The notes below the pieces were generated by a model. The model had not been told where the DNA came from. It saw nothing but the letters and a program-made list of their open reading frames with translations, and made no database searches. A stretch of DNA of 11,054 nt from an uncultured Candidatus Melainabacteria bacterium (lineage in GTDB: Bacteria; Cyanobacteriota; Vampirovibrionia; Gastranaerophilales; Gastranaerophilaceae): positions 1 to 11,054 of the forward strand of contig CAKVMU010000034.1 of NCBI GenBank assembly GCA_934773085.1. Direction: 5' to 3'. Positions 6,748 to 11,054 of the stretch are shown here, piece by piece. Numbering within the stretch: the stretch's first letter is position 1; every line of letters starts with the position of its first letter. Position numbers and translations under genes: made by a program.

Positions 6748-7643
6748 TGAATAAGAACAGATTTAAGATACTTAGAAATATCATACAATCAGTGATAGAA
6801 AATGATTTTTTTGGAATGGCTTCAGAAATGGGATTTATGCTTTGTATAGGCATATGTCCTTTTATGCTGTTTTTGACAGCTTTGTTTGGTTGGTTGGGTA
6901 AACATTCATTTATGGAGCCGATATTTGTATTTATGCACAACATAGTGCCTGCGGATGTAATGACCGTTATAAATACGGTATTAAATGAGGTTTTCTTCTT
7001 CTCAAAAGGCGGATTGGTAGCAGTTCTTGGTTTTTGTATTACACTTTTTCTTTCAACCAACACGCTTGCAATTGTGGCAAAGGGGTTAAACAGGGCTTAT
7101 AAGGTAAAAGAAACAAGAAACTTTTTATATTCACGTTTGCTGGCTTTGGTTATGGTTTTTGTGAACACATTGGTGTTGTTTTTGAGTATAACACTGATTG
7201 TCTTTGGTAAAGTTCTTATAAAGTTTGGGGTTGAATATCTCGGAGTTGCGGAACATGTTGCAGATGTGATGTTGCTGATTCGTTGGCCGGTAGCATTTTT
7301 AACCCTGTTTATAATGGCATATTTGAGCTACTATATACTTCCAGACCTTACAGGGCACGAAAAACTTCGTCGCCATAGCGCTCTTCCGGGGTCAATATTC
7401 TTCTGTATATCTTGGTTGTTGGGTTCTTGGCTATTTTCAATCTATATAAACAACTTACATACGTATAACTTTGTATACGGCACAATTGCGGGCTTTGCGG
7501 TTATGATGATGTGGATGTATTACACTTCAATTCTTATCCTTATTGGCGGAGAAATAAATTGGCAATTGTACACCAAGCTTGAACGAAAAGAGGAACTTAC
7601 AGCAAAACGTTCTGCAAGAGAGGCTGAGGTTTCCGGTAATTAA
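6747..7643 (+). CDS. yihY: YihY/UPF0761 family inner-membrane protein
   Basis: This 298-residue polytopic membrane protein belongs to the YihY (formerly 'BrkB / ribonuclease BN') family. The old RNase BN name was an error, and recent reports place members in envelope lipid or substrate transport, so I give no biochemical function. Six hydrophobic segments can be read at about 27-49, 88-110, 132-155, 175-197, 213-234 and 243-267. The family signature near the end is present: GSWLFSIYI, then YGTIAGFAVMMMWMYYTS and IGGEIN. The cytosolic tail is charged. Its ATG shares a base with the nrnA stop (TAATG), so it is probably co-translated. It meets the convergent acetyltransferase gene with no intervening base, and no terminator is visible between them. 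Confidence 0.93.
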   Translation: MNKNRFKILRNIIQSVIENDFFGMASEMGFMLCIGICPFMLFLTALFGWLGKHSFMEPIFVFMHNIVPADVMTVINTVLNEVFFFSKGGLVAVLGFCITLFLSTNTLAIVAKGLNRAYKVKETRNFLYSRLLALVMVFVNTLVLFLSITLIVFGKVLIKFGVEYLGVAEHVADVMLLIRWPVAFLTLFIMAYLSYYILPDLTGHEKLRRHSALPGSIFFCISWLLGSWLFSIYINNLHTYNFVYGTIAGFAVMMMWMYYTSILILIGGEINWQLYTKLERKEELTAKRSAREAEVSGN

Positions 7644-8201
7644 TTATTTCTTTATAGGGCAAAAGCGCATCATTCTGCCAAACTCTTCAAATCCGTTGGT
7701 TCTATAGAATTCAATTGCAGATTCGACCGGTTTGAGTATAATCTCTTTGTCCGGAAAGATTGCTTTGAGAGAATTGATAAAGGCTGTTCCTATTTTTTTG
7801 TATCTAGAAAAAGCTCTGTTCATTGTGTAGTCCGGATCGACTTGTAAAAAGTCGAGCATAACGGTTTCGTTGTATTTTGAGACTTGAGCTGTTGCCAGAA
7901 TATCCATAGCGTCGAGGTCGTCAAAGTCTTGTTTTTGTTCCGTCAGAACATAGAACTTTTTTTGATAGCAGGGTCTATTTTCAATGTAATAGTCCGCCAT
8001 GTTGCTGGCAATATCATCCGCAAAAGTTCGACGATGGTCCCAACTGTAAGCTACTGCATTCAGAGCCATCATATCATTATCAGAATGAGGATTTAATTCC
8101 ACCATTGATATATTGTGATTCTTATACAGATTCAGATTGTCTGAAAGCTTTACTGTTGCAGTCCGAACAAATGTTCCTTTAAAGTTGATTGAATTATTCA
8201 T
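7644..8201 (-). CDS. GNAT-family N-acetyltransferase, substrate unknown
   Basis: This is a 185-residue protein with a C-terminal GNAT fold. Strand 4 reads MLDFLQVDPDY (about 115-125). It is followed by the acetyl-CoA pyrophosphate loop and helix YKKIGTAFINSLKAIF (134-149, matching the R/K-x-x-G-x-A pattern). Motif B then reads AIEFYRTNGFEEFG (162-175). The N-terminal 110 residues are unlike typical single-domain GNATs and begin with INFKGTF, a short motif also seen in another form (TFKGK) in the gene at 10452. No partner gene is adjacent to suggest the substrate. Upstream on the same strand lies the SRP RNA gene, 36 bp away, so read-through from that strong promoter is possible. The Shine-Dalgarno is weak. 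Confidence 0.8.
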   Translation of the reverse strand: MNNSINFKGTFVRTATVKLSDNLNLYKNHNISMVELNPHSDNDMMALNAVAYSWDHRRTFADDIASNMADYYIENRPCYQKKFYVLTEQKQDFDDLDAMDILATAQVSKYNETVMLDFLQVDPDYTMNRAFSRYKKIGTAFINSLKAIFPDKEIILKPVESAIEFYRTNGFEEFGRMMRFCPIKK

Positions 8202-8237
8202 ATTTTTTACAAATCCCGTAAAAAATATTTTTGCTAT

Positions 8238-8507
8238 AAAAAAGCCGTACCTCTGCCTATCGAAATATACAAAATTTGATTTTGTTTATAGGGCCTACTT
8301 CTTAAAAATAAAACACCCGCAAGGATTGTCTTAGTGCTGCTATGTTTCCATCCTGACACGGTTCGACAGCTTGCGCCATCTTATATTAAGCTATCAACGG
8401 CCATACGAACATAGGCAATTCCTATATATCCCTCACAGCAGGCTCTGCACCCCGCATAAGCGTTCGGGTCGAGAGATCCGCAAAGTCCCCGTGGAGTACG
8501 GCAGAGG
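8238..8507 (-). ncRNA. ffs: Signal recognition particle RNA, large type
   Basis: This is the RNA core of the signal recognition particle, which binds Ffh and targets nascent membrane proteins. On the minus strand, 8359-8334 reads GUGUCAGG, AUG-GAAA-CAU, AGCAGCAC. That is the domain IV hairpin with its GNRA tetraloop and the conserved asymmetric CAGG / AGCA Ffh-binding loop. Helix 5 continues with GCAAG/CUUGC (8375-8370 with 8323-8318) and GUC/GAC. The 5' end UACCUCUGCC (8509-8500) is perfectly complementary to GGCAGAGGUA (8257-8248), and a U6 tract (8243-8238) follows. The closed molecule is about 270 nt, the size of Bacillus-type RNAs carrying an Alu domain. The GC-rich 5' part (about 8440-8507) would be that Alu domain. 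It can alternatively fold on itself by CUCUGC/GCAGAG (8506-8501 with 8448-8443). Confidence 0.92.
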
Positions 8508-8509
8508 TA

Positions 8510-8538
8510 ATTGTAACATAAAAAAGTTGTGATTACAA
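8510..8538 (-). promoter_or_regulatory. Promoter of the SRP RNA
   Basis: On the minus strand, -35 TTGTAA (8538-8533) is separated by exactly 17 bp from -10 TACAAT (8515-8510). Transcription would start around 8507-8503, which is where the closing helix of the RNA begins. Confidence 0.8.
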
Positions 8539-8641
8539 GGTTTGCAATAGGCAAGTTGAGGCTTTATTAATTGAAGGGTTGAAAACTGGAATTGTTCGTT
8601 AAGTTCGCATTTCTTCACGATGCCTGTCGTCCAGAAAAGGT

Positions 8642-8725
8642 AAATAAATTTCAGAATAATATCGTTCCCTCATCCTAACCTTCTCCCGACGGGAGAAGGA
8701 ACGATTTGTCGTCCTGAATTTATTT
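8642..8725. repeat. Nested palindromic intergenic element
   Basis: Three concentric inverted repeats are visible. The outer AAATAAATTTCAG (8642-8654) faces CTGAATTTATTT (8714-8725). The middle CGTTCC (8663-8668) faces GGAACG (8698-8703). The inner CCTTCTCCC (8679-8687) faces GGGAGAAGG (8691-8699) across the loop GAC. No protein is encoded. It resembles the small dispersed palindromic repeats of many bacterial genomes. It lies at the 3' side of ldcA and upstream of the SRP promoter. Confidence 0.75.
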
Positions 8726-8790
8726 AAGGACCTTATCGACTTGGCGTGTGATTACAGGTTCGTAAGATGCTGAATCAAGTTCAGCATGAC
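8708..8790. repeat. Imperfect terminal-inverted-repeat element (MITE-like)
   Basis: Left arm 8708-8735 (GTCGTCCTGAATTTATTTAA…) and right arm 8763-8790 (…TGCTGAATCAAGTTCAGCATGAC) match in inverted orientation at about 20 of 28 positions. The right arm is itself a palindrome (TGCTGAA-TCAAG-TTCAGCA). The left arm overlaps the outer arm of the preceding element. A related fragment occurs at about 5318-5333. No target-site duplication or ORF is obvious. Confidence 0.6.
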
Positions 8791-8802
8791 AAAACAAAGA
8801 TT

Positions 8803-8825
8803 ACCTTCTCCTAACAGGAGTAGGT
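8803..8825 (-). terminator. Hairpin after ldcA, possible terminator
   Basis: ACCT-T-CTCCT (8803-8812) pairs with AGGAG-T-AGGT (8816-8825) across a 3-nt loop, with one T-T mismatch. It lies 15 nt beyond the ldcA stop on the minus strand. The following sequence (AATCTTTGTTTTG) is only moderately T-rich. Its CTTCTCC/GGAG core resembles the hairpin at 8679-8699, so it may instead be another copy of that repeat. Confidence 0.45.
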
Positions 8826-8839
8826 GTAATTATTATAAA

Positions 8840-9673
8840 CTAACTGCTTATTCTCAAAACGACATTTTCAAGTGATGCTTTTTTGCCGATAGGAATTGTT
8901 ATTTTTTCTTGATTATGTGTTATTTTAAATCCGCCGACAGTAGGTATTTTAAACTCATTAAAGAATTCGTCAAGCCATTCTTCGTTGTCGACATCAAGAA
9001 AATCCCCCAATACAACCCCTTTACATTTAACCCTAAACTTCTCAATATTGAAAAGCTGGGTAAACATTTTATCTATTTTATAAACCGGTTCGTTTAAATC
9101 TTCTGTAAAAAATATAAAATCTTCATCCGGAATAAAGTCTTGCCCGCAGAGAGATACGACTGTTGCAAGATTCCCGCCCCAGATGATACCTTCAGCATTC
9201 CCTTCTTGGTAGATTTTATCTCCGGAAACCTCAATGACAGAGCCATTAAGAGCATTTCGAAAGTTGTCGAGTGTAAATTGATTTATCTCTGCAAAGTCAG
9301 AACAAGCCATTGGACCGTGATATGTTACGATTCCGGTCTTTTTATAAATCATTAACAACAGAGCTGTGATATCCGAAAAACCGCAAAAAGGTTTCGGATT
9401 CTTGCGGATAATTTCGTAATCAATATTGTTGACTAATCTTATAGACCCATAGCCGCCACGAGCGCTCAAAATAATATCAACTTCCGGATCAAGGAAAAAT
9501 TTATGCAATTCTTCAATCTTGTTTTTGTCAGAACCCGCTAAATATCTGTCCTTATCAAAGATTCGTTCTGAAATTTTTACATTAGATCCCAAATTTTTGA
9601 TATTAAAGACGGCTTTGTTCAGTTTTTCGTCGTCGACTGCGCCCGCTGGTGCTATAATTCCGAATGTTTTCAT
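8840..9673 (-). CDS. ldcA: L,D-carboxypeptidase, peptidase family S66
   Basis: This enzyme cleaves the L,D bond between meso-diaminopimelate (or another third residue) and the terminal D-alanine of murein tetrapeptides, in peptidoglycan recycling or trimming. The 277-residue product has the full S66 fold. The N-terminal GIIAPAG segment is at 5-11, LSARGGYGSIRL at 69-80, the nucleophile Ser100 in GFSDIT, Glu191 in FFTEDLNEPVYKIDKM and His253 in KITHNQEKITIPIG. This is the complete Ser-Glu-His triad. No signal peptide is seen, so it is cytoplasmic like E. coli LdcA. The length is slightly short of E. coli LdcA (304). There is no Shine-Dalgarno, and the promoter places the transcript start almost on the ATG. 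It is divergent from the small gene at 9765. Confidence 0.93.
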   Translation of the reverse strand: MKTFGIIAPAGAVDDEKLNKAVFNIKNLGSNVKISERIFDKDRYLAGSDKNKIEELHKFFLDPEVDIILSARGGYGSIRLVNNIDYEIIRKNPKPFCGFSDITALLLMIYKKTGIVTYHGPMACSDFAEINQFTLDNFRNALNGSVIEVSGDKIYQEGNAEGIIWGGNLATVVSLCGQDFIPDEDFIFFTEDLNEPVYKIDKMFTQLFNIEKFRVKCKGVVLGDFLDVDNEEWLDEFFNEFKIPTVGGFKITHNQEKITIPIGKKASLENVVLRISS

Positions 9674-9679
9674 AAGAAA

Positions 9680-9708
9680 ATATTAACATATGTAAAGTTT
9701 TTTTACAA
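9680..9708 (-). promoter_or_regulatory. ldcA promoter predicting a leaderless mRNA
   Basis: On the minus strand, TTGTAA (9708-9703), 17 bp and TAATAT (9685-9680) form a good promoter. Only TTTCTT separates the -10 from the ldcA ATG, so transcription would start at or within 1-2 bases of the start codon. This fits the absence of a Shine-Dalgarno. Confidence 0.6.
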
Positions 9709-9764
9709 ACACGCAATTTTTAGGTTTTAGAAGACTTAATATATATAGTTAAAAGGACACTATT

Positions 9765-10022
9765 ATGGCACCAATTTTAGGAATTGAACAAAATTATCAA
9801 TATGGTCAATATGCCCAAGGCGGAAGGATTCCGTTTGGCGGTTTGACTGTAAATCCGAAAGTAACGCCGACCCCGAGCGTAGACAATCAATATGGAATAT
9901 CTATTCCACAAAACCATAGTTATACGACAGGCGAGAATGGTGATAAGATTTCACTCGGGCAGGATGGAGTCGGTTTAGCGCACAAGAATGCGGAAGAATA
10001 CAAATTTATGGCAATAGCCTAA
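9765..10022 (+). CDS. Small protein of unknown function (85 aa)
   Basis: I do not recognise this protein. It is soluble, with no membrane segment, signal peptide or cysteine. The first half is rich in Gln, Tyr, Gly and Pro (NYQYGQYAQGG, then VTPTPS), which suggests a flexible region. The second half is more polar. AAAAGGA lies 7 nt upstream of the ATG as Shine-Dalgarno, and a strong terminator follows 1 nt after the stop. Those two signals make it a credible single-gene transcription unit. It is divergent from ldcA across 91 bp, with TATATA/TATAGT near 9740-9750 as a possible -10. Any link to ldcA would be speculative. Confidence 0.75.
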   Translation: MAPILGIEQNYQYGQYAQGGRIPFGGLTVNPKVTPTPSVDNQYGISIPQNHSYTTGENGDKISLGQDGVGLAHKNAEEYKFMAIA

Positions 10023-10023
10023 T

Positions 10024-10050
10024 AAAAAGACCTCAGGAAGAGGTCTTTTT
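10024..10050 (+). terminator. Rho-independent terminator after the 85-aa gene
   Basis: A perfect 11-bp inverted repeat, AAAAAGACCTC at 10024-10034 and GAGGTCTTTTT at 10040-10050, has a 5-nt loop and ends in a T-run. The core GACCTC/GAGGTC provides the GC pairs. It begins immediately after the stop codon. Confidence 0.92.
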
Positions 10051-10130
10051 TAATATATCTTAATAAAAGTGCAAAAAATATCATAAGTTGTGTTTATATC
10101 TTAGTAAGAAGAATTTGAAAGGTTTAACTT

Positions 10131-10358
10131 ATGAATATTAAAATTAACGGAGCCGAAAATTTGGGCTTTTGTGCTTTAAAACCGAAATCTCCGCAATATT
10201 ATACAAACAAGCTTGTTGAGGATGTTAATTATTACAAAGAATCTGGAATGCCATTTCTTTCTTGTTTAGAGAATCAAGAATTTTTTAAGAGAAAGGCTGC
10301 GCCAAAAACTTCAATTTTAGAAATGCTGAAATCCGGTTTGAAGAAGCTGTTTAAGTAG
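10131..10358 (+). CDS. Small basic protein of unknown function (75 aa)
   Basis: I do not recognise a family. The start is supported by AAAGG 8 nt upstream. The 75-residue product starts MNIKINGAENLGF and carries a polar middle with two cysteines (positions 14 and 45). It ends in a lysine-rich amphipathic segment (ILEMLKSGLKKLFK) that could bind membrane or nucleic acid. No membrane span is present. It stands alone between the terminator at 10050 and the promoter at 10401, with no clear terminator of its own. It resembles its neighbours only in small size and orientation. Confidence 0.65.
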   Translation: MNIKINGAENLGFCALKPKSPQYYTNKLVEDVNYYKESGMPFLSCLENQEFFKRKAAPKTSILEMLKSGLKKLFK

Positions 10359-10400
10359 ATAATATGCGTTTACATATCGTTACAGAATAGCAAATTTCTT

Positions 10401-10430
10401 TTGCAAAATGTTTTTAATAATATGTAGTAT
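10401..10430 (+). promoter_or_regulatory. Promoter of the 179-aa gene
   Basis: TTGCAA (10401-10406), an 18-bp spacer and TAGTAT (10425-10430) precede the Shine-Dalgarno GGAGG (10442-10446) and the ATG at 10452. Transcription would start near 10437. Confidence 0.5.
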
Positions 10431-10451
10431 ATAAATAATGTGGAGGTTTTT

Positions 10452-10991
10452 ATGCAGATTTCATCAAATTTCGCCCCGCAACCAATGGGAATTCCGCAGG
10501 GAGCGAAGACTTTTAAAGGGAAAGTCTCAGAAATGAAGCTTAATAACAGTGAGGCTTCCAAAATTATTGATGATTTGGATTTTATCCTCACAATGAAAAA
10601 TCCGATGAGCTCGCCGGCAGAAAAGCAAGAAGTTTTGAACCGCAGAGCAATGAAAGATGTTTATGAAAACCTTAAGAAAAAAGAGGGTTTTTCTAAAAAA
10701 GTGTCTGACTTAAGTGATGCATTGGCTTTAAATTCGCTTAATCCGGATTCTAAAATTAGAGTTTTGAGCGATAGGACCATAAAAAAATCACGTGAAGAAT
10801 TGGCAAATGACAAAAATGTTTTAAAGCTTATCGATGAAGTGATTTTTGAAATGCAGCTTAAAAACCCAAATATATCAGCGGCAGAAAAACAAGAAATTTT
10901 GGCTCGTAAGGCAATGACAGACGTTACTAAAAATATGAGAGCTGTGGTAAAGGATTATTTTAACAATCTTTTATCAAAGTTGAAGAAATAA
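10452..10991 (+). CDS. Helical protein with internal repeats, unknown function
   Basis: The ATG at 10452 is chosen over an in-frame GTG at 10440 because that GTG overlaps the Shine-Dalgarno GGAGG, which sits 5 nt before the ATG. The 179-residue product begins with a Pro/Gly-rich segment and a TFKGK motif (20-24), then is almost wholly helical and charged. Two clear repeats appear. Residues 39-75 contain MKNPMSSPAEKQEVLNRRAM. Residues 127-162 contain LKNPNISAAEKQEILARKAM. The core is NPxxSxAEKQExLxRxAMxDV. A diverged third copy (about 86-117, LNSLNPDSKIRVLSDRTIKK) lies between them. No cysteine, signal peptide or membrane span is visible. I cannot assign a function. A regulator-like helical scaffold or a lineage-specific effector are both possible. 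Confidence 0.85.
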   Translation: MQISSNFAPQPMGIPQGAKTFKGKVSEMKLNNSEASKIIDDLDFILTMKNPMSSPAEKQEVLNRRAMKDVYENLKKKEGFSKKVSDLSDALALNSLNPDSKIRVLSDRTIKKSREELANDKNVLKLIDEVIFEMQLKNPNISAAEKQEILARKAMTDVTKNMRAVVKDYFNNLLSKLKK

Positions 10992-11002
10992 AATAAATTA
11001 AT

Positions 11003-11034
11003 AGCGGGTTATACAAGACCCGTTATTTTTTTCT
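11003..11034 (+). terminator. Rho-independent terminator after the 179-aa gene
   Basis: AGCGGGT (11003-11009) pairs with ACCCGTT (11018-11024), with GU pairs at the base, around an 8-nt loop. A run of seven T follows. It starts 11 nt after the stop. Confidence 0.9.
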
Positions 11035-11054
11035 TTTACATTGAAACTCCTTCA

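Noticed and set aside
8440..8510. tRNA or separate structured RNA in the GC-rich segment
   Set aside because: It has a self-closing CUCUGC/GCAGAG stem but no T-loop, no CCA-compatible end and no anticodon arm. The 5' position within the SRP RNA transcript explains it.

Overview
This window most likely comes from a low-GC gut bacterium of the Candidatus Melainabacteria / Vampirovibrionia lineage (order Gastranaerophilales), the non-photosynthetic relatives of cyanobacteria. This is an inference. It rests on AT-rich DNA, a DUF721/DciA-type replication protein, a flagellin, and small lineage-type proteins with a short N-terminal 'FKG' motif. No rRNA or marker gene here settles the taxonomy. The housekeeping genes are intact and the window looks chromosomal, with no transposase, phage, CRISPR or tRNA gene.

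Layout. Positions 190-2838 (minus) hold secA. Positions 2839-3472 form a long intergenic region. It has a perfect terminator hairpin, a GC-richer island carrying an apparently 5'-truncated gene end on the minus strand, and an unusual leader in front of the flagellin gene with an 11-G homopolymer inside a possible 43-codon ORF. Positions 3473-5287 encode a 604-residue flagellin whose central region is replaced by a cysteine-containing, GLUG-like repeat domain with a 75-bp tandem duplication. A short intergenic stretch with 8-bp repeats follows. A minus-strand DUF721/DciA-like gene is then divergent from an operon of nrnA (DHH phosphoesterase) and yihY (inner-membrane protein), which share one base. 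yihY abuts, tail to tail with no spacer, a minus-strand GNAT acetyltransferase.

Positions 8238-8507 (minus) carry a gene that no protein ORF explains: a large-type signal recognition particle RNA of about 270 nt. It has the conserved domain IV hairpin, a 10-bp helix closing its two ends, a good promoter and a U-tract end. Upstream of it lie about 200 bp of nested palindromic elements, then ldcA (L,D-carboxypeptidase, minus) with a promoter that predicts a nearly leaderless mRNA. The right end (9765-11034) holds three small plus-strand genes of unknown function. The last encodes a helical protein with an internal repeat. Two of the three are followed by clear Rho-independent terminators.

How the genes fit together: SecA and SRP RNA are the two arms of protein export. 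LdcA recycles or trims peptidoglycan peptides. NrnA degrades nano-RNAs and pAp. DciA would load the replicative helicase. The most interesting locus is the flagellin. A homopolymer tract in its leader and a perfect tandem repeat in its surface domain are two independent features that could vary by slippage, one affecting expression and the other filament surface structure.
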